Source: DATKDU01 sp035512595 (lineage in GTDB: Bacteria; Planctomycetota; Planctomycetia; Pirellulales; Pirellulaceae). Taken from it: a DNA stretch of 20,821 nt. Of this stretch, positions 5,426-12,695 are shown piece by piece. The stretch covers positions 1-20,821 of the forward strand of contig DATKDU010000344.1 in the NCBI GenBank assembly GCA_035512595.1. Reading direction: 5' to 3'. The position numbers were made by a program, and so were the translations under genes. The notes below the pieces were generated by a model. That model worked only from the letters and a program-made list of their open reading frames with translations. It searched no databases and was not told the origin of the DNA. Within the stretch, counting starts at the first letter, position 1; the number at the start of each line of letters is the position of its first letter.

Positions 5426-6424
5426 TTACCCCCCAATCTGATACATGGCCCGCTGCGGCCTCACGAATTGGTCGGAGTCGATGCCGTGGCCGGGCTTTTT
5501 GGCGCGGATGCAGTCGCGGACGAGTTGGGCGAGATCGGCGTCGGTGCCGCCACTGCGGAGGATGGCGCGGGCATCCCATTCGACGGTGGAGAAGAGGCAG
5601 TTGCGGACTTTGCCTTCGGCCGTGATGCGGAGGCGGTTGCAATCGGAGCAGAAGGGCTGCGTCACCGGGTTGATGAAGCCCACGGTGCCGCTGCCGTCGG
5701 TGAACGCGAAATCGGTCGCCGGCTGGCTCGGATCGGGGCGATCGGTTGGTTCCAAGGCCCCGATCGCTGCTTCGATCTGCCGGCGGATGTCCGCGCCGCT
5801 TAACACCTGGTCATGCTGCCAGTTATCGTCGGCATCCAGGGGCATGAACTCGATGAACCGCATTTCCATCTCGTGCTGGCGAGCGAAGTTCGTCAGCGGC
5901 ACGATGTCGCTCTCGCTGAGCCCCTTGATGGCGACGGCATTCAGCTTGATCTTGGCAAAGCCGGCCGCCTTGGCGGCGTGAATGCCGGCCAGCACGCGGT
6001 CGAGCCCTTCGCGGCGGGAAATGCGGCGGAAGGTTTCTTCGCTGAGCGTATCGAGGCTGATGTTGAGCCTGGCCAGGCCGGCATCTTTCAGTGCCAGGGC
6101 CTGCTCCTCGAGTAGAATGCCGTTGGTGGTCAGGGCGATGTCGTCAATGCCGGGGATGGCGGCGAGGCGGCGAATGAGGCCGGGCAGGTCGTGGCGGACG
6201 AGTGGTTCGCCGCCAGTCAGGCGGAGCTTGTTGACCCCCATGCTCGCCATGACGCGCGCGAAACGCTCAATCTCCTCGAACGAGAGGATCTCGGTCCGCG
6301 GCAGAAAGCGGACATTCTCCGGCATGCAGTAGAAGCAGCGGATGTTGCAGCGGTCGGTGACGCTGATCCGCAGGCTGTTGTGGACGCGGCCTAAGGAATC
6401 GATAAGTGGTTCGTTGCGCGACAT
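5426..6424 (-). CDS. moaA: GTP 3',8-cyclase MoaA
   Basis: This is a radical SAM enzyme that, with MoaC, turns GTP into cyclic pyranopterin monophosphate, the first step of molybdenum cofactor synthesis in the cytoplasm. The 332-residue product has the usual length. The N-terminal cluster motif CNIRCFYC is at Cys26, Cys30 and Cys33; GGEP (71-74) contacts SAM; the C-terminal cluster is CSDC...C at Cys259, Cys262 and Cys276 with the RLR pair between; and the chain ends in GG as MoaA should. The frame is open to 6505, but those 27 extra codons come from an inverted repeat, so the ATG at 6424 is the start. It is the last gene of the moaD-moaE-moaA run. Confidence 0.97.
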   Translation of the reverse strand: MSRNEPLIDSLGRVHNSLRISVTDRCNIRCFYCMPENVRFLPRTEILSFEEIERFARVMASMGVNKLRLTGGEPLVRHDLPGLIRRLAAIPGIDDIALTTNGILLEEQALALKDAGLARLNISLDTLSEETFRRISRREGLDRVLAGIHAAKAAGFAKIKLNAVAIKGLSESDIVPLTNFARQHEMEMRFIEFMPLDADDNWQHDQVLSGADIRRQIEAAIGALEPTDRPDPSQPATDFAFTDGSGTVGFINPVTQPFCSDCNRLRITAEGKVRNCLFSTVEWDARAILRSGGTDADLAQLVRDCIRAKKPGHGIDSDQFVRPQRAMYQIGG

Positions 6425-6449
6425 TCGTGCTGGTTGTGAGCGTCTTCTG

Positions 6450-6526
6450 AATGACCAATGACCAAGCCCCAATGACCATGGGCGGACAGGCAAACTTCTC
6501 GGCATTGGTCAGTGGGGCTTGGTTAT
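6450..6526. repeat. inverted repeat of the AATGACC family, copy 1 (degenerate)
   Basis: The left arm (6450-6480) is AATGACC repeated with an AAGCCCC unit. The right arm (about 6503-6526) is an eroded complement. It fills the moaA-moaE gap, and the stop of moaE (6526-6528) touches the right arm. See also copies at 6957 and 12537. Confidence 0.85.
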
Positions 6527-6948
6527 CAAGGCTTTCCCATTCCCGGATGGACCCACTCGGTCGTGCCGTCGGACCAATTCTCGCGTTTCCAGATGGGTAC
6601 GACCTGCTTGATCGTGTCGATCAGCCATTTGCCGGCCTCAAATGCGTCGTTGCGGTGCGGGCAACTGACCGCGATGGCGATGCTGGCCTCTCCCAATTTC
6701 AAAGTCCCCAGCCGATGCACGATATGGCACTCGATGACGGGCCAGCGATGGCGGGCTTCGTGCTCCAACTCGTGCAGCTTCTTCTCCGCCATCTCGGGGT
6801 AGCACTCGTAGTCCAGCGACTCGGTTTGCCGGCCGTGGGTGAACTCGCGGGTCGTCCCCAAAAACAACACGACCGCCCCGACGTCGTTGCTGGCGACGCT
6901 GGCCAGGACGCGATTGCAGTCGATCGGCTCGTGGGTCAGGGCGATCAT
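6526..6948 (-). CDS. moaE: molybdopterin synthase catalytic subunit MoaE
   Basis: With MoaD thiocarboxylate as sulfur donor, MoaE converts cyclic pyranopterin monophosphate to molybdopterin. The product is 140 residues. Typical elements are VVLFLGTTRE (27-35), ECHIVHRLG (73-81), and the two conserved lysines Lys114 (DTIK) and Lys121 (IWKRE). The frame extends to 6972, but the extra codons are repeat sequence and the conserved start is the ATG at 6948. The last residues (HPGMGKP) and the stop lie at the edge of an inverted repeat, so the C-terminus may have been reshaped. moaD is upstream and moaA downstream, each across a repeat of about 90-100 bases. Confidence 0.95.
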   Translation of the reverse strand: MIALTHEPIDCNRVLASVASNDVGAVVLFLGTTREFTHGRQTESLDYECYPEMAEKKLHELEHEARHRWPVIECHIVHRLGTLKLGEASIAIAVSCPHRNDAFEAGKWLIDTIKQVVPIWKRENWSDGTTEWVHPGMGKP

Positions 6949-6956
6949 GGCAATCC

Positions 6957-7038
6957 AATGACCAATGACCAAGCCCCAATGACCAATGGCAGCCGATTTC
7001 CGCCCTCATTGGTCATTGGGACTTGGTCATTGGTCATT
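6957..7038. repeat. inverted repeat of the AATGACC family, copy 2
   Basis: Arms of 32 bases (6957-6988 and 7007-7038) match at 31 positions around an 18-base loop. Each arm is a near heptad repeat: AATGACC, AATGACC, AAGCCCC, AATGACC, AATG. It fills the moaD-moaE gap, where it would form a strong hairpin in the mRNA. Confidence 0.95.
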
Positions 7039-7041
7039 CTC

Positions 7042-7290
7042 TTATCCTCCACTCACCGGCGGAATCAGCGCGACCTCGGCCTTGGCGTCAATCGCGGTGC
7101 CGTCTGCCGCATAGTCGTTGTTGACCGCCACCTTCACGTGCGCCAGCACGTCGGCCAGCGCCGGACAATGCTCGACAATCGCACTCCGCAAATCGGCCAC
7201 GGTCGCACCGACTGCCGGCAGTTCGACTTCCACCGCATCGATCCCCGCCCGCTGGCGGGCAACCGCGAACAGCTTGACGCGCACGATCAT
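7042..7290 (-). CDS. moaD: molybdopterin synthase sulfur-carrier subunit MoaD
   Basis: This is a ubiquitin-fold sulfur carrier of 82 residues, the normal size. It starts MIVRVKLFAVARQRAG and ends in PPVSGG, the C-terminal Gly-Gly that is adenylated and thiocarboxylated. It pairs with MoaE next door. The ATG overlaps the TGA of the upstream dehydrogenase (ATGA at 7287-7290), so the two are translationally coupled. Confidence 0.96.
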   Translation of the reverse strand: MIVRVKLFAVARQRAGIDAVEVELPAVGATVADLRSAIVEHCPALADVLAHVKVAVNNDYAADGTAIDAKAEVALIPPVSGG

Positions 7291-10200
7291 GTCACCGTCA
7301 ACTCCTGGCCGCGGGCCGTCAGCAGCTTGTCGATCTCCGGCATCAGGCCGTAGGCAAACGCGAGGATTTTGAGTGGATGGATCGTCGGCTTGGCGGTCCC
7401 CTGCTCCATCTGCATTTTACACGCACTGCACTCGGTCGTCCCCAGATCGATGGCCGGATCGCGCAGGGCCCGGATCAACCCCCAGCCGGCCCGCAGGCTA
7501 TTGCGGTAATTGGCCCGCTTCAGGCCGTACGTGCCAGCCATGCCGGAGCAGCCCCGCTCGATATGCCGCACCGAAAGGCCCGGCACGAGCCGGAGCAACT
7601 GCTCGCCCGGAGTGCCGACTTCCAGGGCCTTCAAGTGGCACGGCGTGTGATACCCCAAGCTTAAATTGACCGGCTTGAAATCGAGCTCCAGCTTCCCCGC
7701 CTCGTGCATTCGCCACAGGTAGGTGCAGGCCTCGCTCGTATTCTCGGCGACGAGGGCCACGTCGTCGTCGTCGAGCAGGTTTCGATACTCGTGCGTCAGG
7801 CACAGCACGGCGGACGGCTCCGTGGCGACGATCTGGTATCCCTGGCGGACTGCGTCGGCCAGGAGTTGCACGTTACGGGCGGCCATCTTCCTGGCCCGCT
7901 CGACATCGCCGAGCGAGACGCGGGCCATGCCGCTGGCCTGCTGGAGCGGCGGCACATAGACCGAAATGCCGTGGTGCTGCATGATCGCCACGAAGGCCTC
8001 GGCCAGTTGCACGTCGTACCAGTTGGCATACAGATCGACGAAATACAGCACCTTGCCGCCGGTGCGCCGCGTCGGCTTGGTCAGACGCAGCTTCTCCGCC
8101 CGCCGCATGAAGCTCGACGATGCCACCCGCGGCAGCTTCCGCCCCTGGGCAATGCCGACGGTCTTTTCGAGGATCCAGCGCATCGTCCGGTTGTGGAGGG
8201 CCCAATTGGCCAGCGGGCCGAAAAAGGACGCCCAGCGCGACACCTGGTCCAGCCGCGTCACGATCCAGTCGGTCGTATCGAGGCCGTTGGCCGCAACGTA
8301 CTGCGCCTTGGCCTCGACCATCAGCTTGGGAATATCGACGGCCGCCGGACATTCCAGACGGCATTGATGACAATTGACGCACAGATCGGCCAGCGACTTG
8401 AGGGTGTCCTGCGTCAGCTCGGTGGCATCCAACTCGCCGCTGATCACCGACCGCATCAAGTTCGCCTTGGCCCGCGGCGACGCTTCTTCCGCCGGAGCGA
8501 TGCGGAAGATCGGGCACATGCGTGTGTCGGGCGATTGCGTGCGGCAGCGGCCGCAGCCGTTGCAGCGGTCGGCCGTCGGCGACAGCGTGCCGTTCCAGAT
8601 CAGGTGCAATTCCAGCGGCTGGCCGGCAGGGGCGGCTGGTTCCTCGTTTTGTAGTACGGAATTCATTCCGTTCCCCGCGGGCGGTATAGGCTCGGGTGGC
8701 GGGGAAGAACCTGACTCGAAGGATGAACGGGATGAAACCCCTTCTACCTCGGGAGACGGCCGCAGATTTTTCGTCAGCGGCTGCGGCACGTCGGCGACGA
8801 CCTTGCCCGGGTTGAGCAGGTTGGCCGGATCGAAAATTCGCTTCACCTCGCGGAAGACGTCGTACAGCGGCCCGAACTGCCGCTTGACGAACCAGGTCCG
8901 CGACAGGCCGCAGCCATGCTCGCCGCTGATCGTGCCGCCGACCGCGAGCACTTCCTCGTACAGATCGCTGGCCAGGGCCTGCATCGTCTGCTGATGTTTG
9001 GGGTCGGCGAGGTTCAAGAACGGCCGGATGTGCAGTTGGCCATGTCCGGCGTGGGCAAAGAACGACGCGGTCACCTGGTGCGTCTGAAGGACCCTTTGCA
9101 TCTTGAGAAGAAACTCGGGAAGCGACGCGGGCGGCACCGCGATGTCCTCAACAAATGGCACCGGCCGCTCGGGGCCGGCGACGCGGTAGAGGGTCGGCGA
9201 GACGCGCCGCGCCAGCCGGCGGAACAGGTCGTATTCTTCCGGCGCCAGCGCCAGGTGAAAGCTGAACGCCAGCCGCCGCTTCCGCTGCCAGCGCAGGGCG
9301 ACTTGCTGGAGGCTTTCGATCACCTCCCGCTGCTCGCTTGCCTGCTGCTCCACCATCAGCATCGCCTCGGCATCGCGGGGAATGGCGGCCGCGTAGCGCG
9401 GGTCTACATCGCGAGCCAGCCGCAGGATGCGGCGGTCCATCAGGTCGCAGGCGGCCAGCTTCAGATCTACGGCGTCCTGCGCAGCGGCAGCGGCCGATTC
9501 CAGCTTGTCGAAGAACATCAGCACCAGCCCGCGATACTTGGGGATCGGCTCCGTGCGGAGCGTGGCCTCGGTGGTTAGCGCCAGCGTTCCTTCGGACCCC
9601 ACCAACAACCGGGCCAGATCAAGCTGGCCGTCTGCCAGCACGTCGTACAGGTGATACCCGGCGCGATTGACCAGCGACTTGGGCCGATGCGCCTTGATCA
9701 CCGCCCGCTCGCGATCGATCAGCTCCGCCAGCCGGCGGACGATCTCCCGCCGCCTGGGGACCGGATCGACATTCCCGTCGTCGGTGACTGGATGCCGCGA
9801 CGCTTCAAAGCTCGTGCCGTCGGCCAGGACGACTTGCATGCTCACGATGTGCTTGCGGGCCGAGCCGTAGCGGAGCCAGTGGCTGCCGGAGTTGTCGAGT
9901 GCCAAGACGCTGCCGAGCGTGGTGACGCCGCCGGTGGCCGGATCGGGTCCGAACTGCTTGCCGAAGGCGGCCAGGTAGCGGTTGAGCTGGCCGAGAACGA
10001 CCCCCGGCTGGACGGTGACCGTATCGCCGCTGGCACCGTGGATCCGCCGCATCGACTGCGAGAAGTCGATGACGATGCCGGGGCCGAGCGACTCGCCGGC
10101 CAGGCCGGTCCCCGCCCCGCGGGCATGGATCGGCAGCGACTGCTCGGCCGCATACCGCACGGTCTTTTGCACGTCGGCCGGACCGCGCGGGCGAACCACC

Positions 10201-10328
10201 CCCAGCGGCGGCACCTGGTAGATGCTGCCGTCGGTGGCGTACATCTGCACGTACGGATCGGAGCAATGAACCTCGCCGGCAATCAGCCCGCGGAGGTCAG
10301 CCTGGGTCCGTTCGCGTTGTTGATCCAT
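7287..10328 (-). CDS. fused FAD/4Fe-4S 2-hydroxyacid dehydrogenase (YdiJ/GlcD-GlpC type)
   Basis: At 1013 residues it is the size of E. coli YdiJ, a D-2-hydroxyglutarate dehydrogenase. An FAD-binding domain covers about 20-260 (PIHARGAGTGLAGESLG, then DPATGG and LLVGSEGTLA). A FAD-linked oxidase C-terminal domain runs to about 510 (HAGHGQLHIRPF, GTISGEHGCG). Two 4Fe-4S motifs follow: CNGCGRC with a distal CP (Cys589, 592, 595, 605) and CVNCHQCRLECP (Cys650, 653, 656, 660). The GlpC-like part has cysteine motifs near 897, 927 and 967-970 (HTPCHLK, GCSGMAGTYG, ECSACKMQ). It probably oxidises a D-2-hydroxyacid and passes electrons to the respiratory chain; the exact substrate cannot be read. A Pro/Ser-rich linker (about 520-575) contains a palindromic repeat. 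The ATG at 10328 has no clear ribosome binding site. Confidence 0.9.
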   Translation of the reverse strand: MDQQRERTQADLRGLIAGEVHCSDPYVQMYATDGSIYQVPPLGVVRPRGPADVQKTVRYAAEQSLPIHARGAGTGLAGESLGPGIVIDFSQSMRRIHGASGDTVTVQPGVVLGQLNRYLAAFGKQFGPDPATGGVTTLGSVLALDNSGSHWLRYGSARKHIVSMQVVLADGTSFEASRHPVTDDGNVDPVPRRREIVRRLAELIDRERAVIKAHRPKSLVNRAGYHLYDVLADGQLDLARLLVGSEGTLALTTEATLRTEPIPKYRGLVLMFFDKLESAAAAAQDAVDLKLAACDLMDRRILRLARDVDPRYAAAIPRDAEAMLMVEQQASEQREVIESLQQVALRWQRKRRLAFSFHLALAPEEYDLFRRLARRVSPTLYRVAGPERPVPFVEDIAVPPASLPEFLLKMQRVLQTHQVTASFFAHAGHGQLHIRPFLNLADPKHQQTMQALASDLYEEVLAVGGTISGEHGCGLSRTWFVKRQFGPLYDVFREVKRIFDPANLLNPGKVVADVPQPLTKNLRPSPEVEGVSSRSSFESGSSPPPEPIPPAGNGMNSVLQNEEPAAPAGQPLELHLIWNGTLSPTADRCNGCGRCRTQSPDTRMCPIFRIAPAEEASPRAKANLMRSVISGELDATELTQDTLKSLADLCVNCHQCRLECPAAVDIPKLMVEAKAQYVAANGLDTTDWIVTRLDQVSRWASFFGPLANWALHNRTMRWILEKTVGIAQGRKLPRVASSSFMRRAEKLRLTKPTRRTGGKVLYFVDLYANWYDVQLAEAFVAIMQHHGISVYVPPLQQASGMARVSLGDVERARKMAARNVQLLADAVRQGYQIVATEPSAVLCLTHEYRNLLDDDDVALVAENTSEACTYLWRMHEAGKLELDFKPVNLSLGYHTPCHLKALEVGTPGEQLLRLVPGLSVRHIERGCSGMAGTYGLKRANYRNSLRAGWGLIRALRDPAIDLGTTECSACKMQMEQGTAKPTIHPLKILAFAYGLMPEIDKLLTARGQELTVT
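8656..8671. repeat. palindrome embedded in a coding linker
   Basis: ACGGAATTCATTCCGT has perfect 7-base arms around TC. It lies in the low-complexity linker of the dehydrogenase (coding 8604-8771), between the flavin and iron-sulfur halves. It looks like a small intergenic-type repeat accepted in frame. Confidence 0.6.
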
Positions 10329-10353
10329 AGGGGGTCGTGGGTAAAGCTAAAAT

Positions 10354-10496
10354 CGAGCGCGGGGCAGAATTTCGAAGCACGAAGCACGAAATTCGAAACA
10401 AGCACGAAATCGAAAAGGTCAGAATGACCAAAACGGGCGGCACTGAATGGTTTCGAACATTGTAACTTCGTGCTTTAGCCTCGTTCTGCCCGCTCG
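10354..10496. repeat. imperfect inverted repeat with GCACGAA units
   Basis: The left side carries GGGCAGAA, two AGCACGA units and TTCGAAACAAGCACGAA. The right side carries the complements (GTTTCGAA, TTCGTGCTT, GTTCTGCCC). It fills the space between the zinc-ribbon gene and the dehydrogenase start and reaches into the zinc-ribbon gene, supplying its last codons (RAERG) and stop at 10475. Confidence 0.75.
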
Positions 10497-10942
10497 AGTC
10501 GCGCTACTTGCTGCCGATGCTTCTCATGCGTCTCCAGGTCAAACGGCTCGTGCTCCGCAAGGCCCGGCACGCCGCGGTACTGCGCCTGGCAGCGGTAACA
10601 GTGCAGCAGGTTGCCGACCGTGACGTACAGCACCACGTCGATCAGTGCCGTCGCGAACAAGACGCCGTAGGTCCATAGCGGCATTCGGTAGTACCAGAAG
10701 ACCGAGCTGATCGCAAAGCCGACGACGACGATCGTCACGCCCAGGGCTTGCGAAAAATCCTTGCGGACGAACAGTTCCGTGCTCGGGCAGACGAGGCACC
10801 GCGACAGCCGCTCGGCGGTCACCGCGCCGGCGGGAATCTCGATCTGCGTGCCGCAGCGGGCGCAGACGATGGCCGGCGACTGCGGGCCAAACTCGGCCTG
10901 CGTCGTCTGCTGGCAGCTCGGGCAACGGTAGGTGATGTTCAT
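10475..10942 (-). CDS. zinc-ribbon membrane protein, unknown function
   Basis: The protein is 155 residues. It starts MNITYRCPSCQQ and continues to VCARCGTQIEIPAGA, a four-cysteine zinc ribbon in the first 35 residues. A second pair is CLVCP, then two membrane helices (about 70-88, LGVTIVVVGFAISSVFWYY; and 93-113, WTYGVLFATALIDVVLYVTVG), then a further CYRC and a charged tail. The ATG at 10942 is chosen because the longer frame to 11011 crosses a palindromic repeat. The C-terminal codons lie in a repeat. A general metal-binding or redox-sensing membrane role is possible, but nothing specific is shown. Confidence 0.8.
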   Translation of the reverse strand: MNITYRCPSCQQTTQAEFGPQSPAIVCARCGTQIEIPAGAVTAERLSRCLVCPSTELFVRKDFSQALGVTIVVVGFAISSVFWYYRMPLWTYGVLFATALIDVVLYVTVGNLLHCYRCQAQYRGVPGLAEHEPFDLETHEKHRQQVARLERAERG

Positions 10943-10945
10943 CCG

Positions 10946-11053
10946 TGGCGGACGCTGCCAGCGTCCGTAGGCCGGTGAAATACGCACTCCGACGCTGGCA
11001 GCGTCGGCCACACTATTCGCACTCCGACGCTGGCAGCGTCGGCCACACTATTC
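10946..11053. repeat. three GACGCTGGCAGCGTC-type palindromes, two in perfect tandem
   Basis: The first palindrome (about 10949-10967) is GGACGCTGCCAGCGTCC. Two identical 35-bp units (10984-11018 and 11019-11053) follow directly, each centred on CCGACGCTGGCAGCGTCGG and ending CCACACTATTC. They fill the gap between the membrane protein (stop at 11056) and the zinc-ribbon start. On the minus strand they would form strong stacked hairpins. Confidence 0.95.
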
Positions 11054-11055
11054 GA

Positions 11056-11856
11056 TCATACCGGATAAGCCGCCGACGCGGTCATGAGCTGCGCCGTCAG
11101 CTCGCCGATAAACGCCAGGATCACCGCGGCATACAAGATCCCCGTGGCGCTCTGCGTGTTGGGAATTTTCAGCGTCTGCCACGTCATCCACGCCAATCCC
11201 AGCGGGCTAATCAGCCCCGCCAGCCAGCGAAGCGAGAGAAACAGCAGCCATTGCTGAGTCAGCGAATCGGCAGCGGCCAGCCGCGCCCCTTCCAGCCACG
11301 CACCGCTGCCGCTGACGATCATCCGGCAGACAAGGGCGAAGACGATCAGCCAGATCAGCCGCCGCAGCGGATCGAGCTTCATCGTCGGCGTGTTGAGATA
11401 CCAATGTCCCAGCAACATGGCCGTGGTGATTGAGCCCAGCACCAGGCCGCCGGTGACGCGATCGACGATCAGCCAGGGGAGGGAAATCTGAGAAGTAGAC
11501 ACCGAGTGAAACTGGCAACCCACAATCGCCAGACCGGCAACGATCCAGATGGCGACCTTTCCGGCCCGATGCTGCTCGTACATCCAGATGACGGCGCCCA
11601 AATAGCTGACGACGGCTGCCGTAGCCGCCAGGATCAGCGGCGCTCCCCAAATACCGTACAGCGGCTTGGCCATTTCAATTGGCCGCGTCCCCCAGATCGC
11701 CAGCGACGCAAACGTCATCAGCCCCATGAGGACCCACAGGTGGATGCGGTAGAAGCCGCTGGTCACCAGTTTGGAGGGCGTGAGCGCCATCGACACGGCG
11801 ACGCCGAACGTCAGGCGGAAGAGGAACTCGACGAGAATCAGCCACAGGGAAGGCAC
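11056..11856 (-). CDS. polytopic membrane protein, unknown function
   Basis: The protein is 266 residues with about eight predicted hydrophobic helices (for example LWLILVEFLFRLTFGVAVSMAL, HLWVLMGLMTFASLAIW, PLILAATAAVVSYLGAVIWMY, WIVAGLAIVGC, LVLGSITTAMLLGHWYL). Histidines occur near helix ends (FYRIHLW, LLGHWYL), which might bind haem or metal, but this is only a suggestion. The start is 4 bases after folE stops, so it is almost certainly translated from the same message. I recognise the type as a conserved planctomycete-style membrane protein, not a named family. Confidence 0.8.
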   Translation of the reverse strand: MPSLWLILVEFLFRLTFGVAVSMALTPSKLVTSGFYRIHLWVLMGLMTFASLAIWGTRPIEMAKPLYGIWGAPLILAATAAVVSYLGAVIWMYEQHRAGKVAIWIVAGLAIVGCQFHSVSTSQISLPWLIVDRVTGGLVLGSITTAMLLGHWYLNTPTMKLDPLRRLIWLIVFALVCRMIVSGSGAWLEGARLAAADSLTQQWLLFLSLRWLAGLISPLGLAWMTWQTLKIPNTQSATGILYAAVILAFIGELTAQLMTASAAYPV

Positions 11857-11860
11857 GTCG

Positions 11861-12523
11861 TTAAGGCCTCTTCCCGTAAATCAAATTCATCAGCTCCGCC
11901 CGCGTCGAGACGTTGTTGCGGAACAGCCCCTTCATCGCGGAGGTGACCATGCTGCTGCCCGGCTTGCGAATGCCGCGGATCGTCATGCAGCTATGCGACG
12001 CCTCGATGACGACGCCAACCCCCTTGGGATCAAGCTCTTCCTCGATCATCTGGGCGATGTCCTGCGTCATCCGCTCTTGCACCTGCGGACGGCGTGAAAC
12101 GACCTCCACCACGCGAGCCAGCTTCGACAGGCCGACGACGTTGCCGCTGGGGATATACGCCACGTGCGCCATGCCGATGAACGGCAGCAGATGGTGCTCG
12201 CACATCGAGCAGAAGCTGATGTCCCGCACCAGGACCACCTCATCATACGTCTCCGTAAACACCTTTTTCAGGTGCGCCCGCGGATCGACCGCCAGGCCGG
12301 CGAACAACTCGGCATACATGCGGGCCACGCGGGCCGGCGTCTCGCGGAGCCCTTCGCGATCCGGATTCTCGCCGACGGCAATCAGAATCTCGCGCACCGC
12401 CCGCTCGATGCGGGGAAAATCGACCTGGTTGGCGGCCAGCGGCGTCGATCCCGAGGCAATGCCGACGGCATACGGCTCGCCATTGCCCACGCAGCACAAC
12501 TCCGAGTCTTCAGCGGCCGACAT
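11861..12523 (-). CDS. folE: GTP cyclohydrolase I
   Basis: FolE opens GTP to 7,8-dihydroneopterin triphosphate, the first step to tetrahydrofolate and other pterins. The 220-residue product matches the family length. Zinc ligands are Cys108 and His111 (FCSMCEHHLLPF) and Cys179 (HSCMTIRG), and the substrate region includes GLSKLARVV and RVARMY. The first 30 residues are not conserved. The ATG at 12523 has GGAG 7 bases upstream. It is followed after 4 bases by the membrane gene. An AATGACC inverted repeat lies just upstream. Confidence 0.97.
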   Translation of the reverse strand: MSAAEDSELCCVGNGEPYAVGIASGSTPLAANQVDFPRIERAVREILIAVGENPDREGLRETPARVARMYAELFAGLAVDPRAHLKKVFTETYDEVVLVRDISFCSMCEHHLLPFIGMAHVAYIPSGNVVGLSKLARVVEVVSRRPQVQERMTQDIAQMIEEELDPKGVGVVIEASHSCMTIRGIRKPGSSMVTSAMKGLFRNNVSTRAELMNLIYGKRP

Positions 12524-12536
12524 GCGTTACTCCGGC

Positions 12537-12611
12537 ATGACCAATGACCAAGCCCCAATGACCAATGTAAGATATTCCCCCATTGGTCATTGGGGCTTGG
12601 TCATTGGTCAT
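12537..12611. repeat. inverted repeat of the AATGACC family, copy 3 (perfect)
   Basis: Arms of 31 bases (12537-12567 and 12581-12611) are exact complements around a 13-base loop. The arms carry the same heptad order as copies 1 and 2. It separates the divergent folE and response-regulator genes. Confidence 0.97.
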
Positions 12612-12695
12612 TCTTCCTCGCCTCCCCAGGGTGGTCAAGGACATGCGATTGCGGCCAGAATATCGGGATCACGGCATTCGCCTCGGAGCTTCCCC

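Noticed and set aside
6450..7038. CRISPR-like regular repeats of AATGACC
   Set aside because: The units are arms of hairpins with no unique spacers and no cas genes.
6451..7353. 300-codon plus-strand open frame
   Set aside because: Antisense to moaE and moaD and passes through two inverted repeats.
7704..8654. 316-codon plus-strand open frame
   Set aside because: Antisense to the iron-sulfur half of the dehydrogenase.
10984..11053. CRISPR-like tandem repeats
   Set aside because: Two units with no spacers between them; this is a tandem duplication.
11913..12695. N-terminal extension of the response-regulator frame
   Set aside because: It runs antisense through folE and an inverted repeat; the receiver domain begins at the ATG at 12696.
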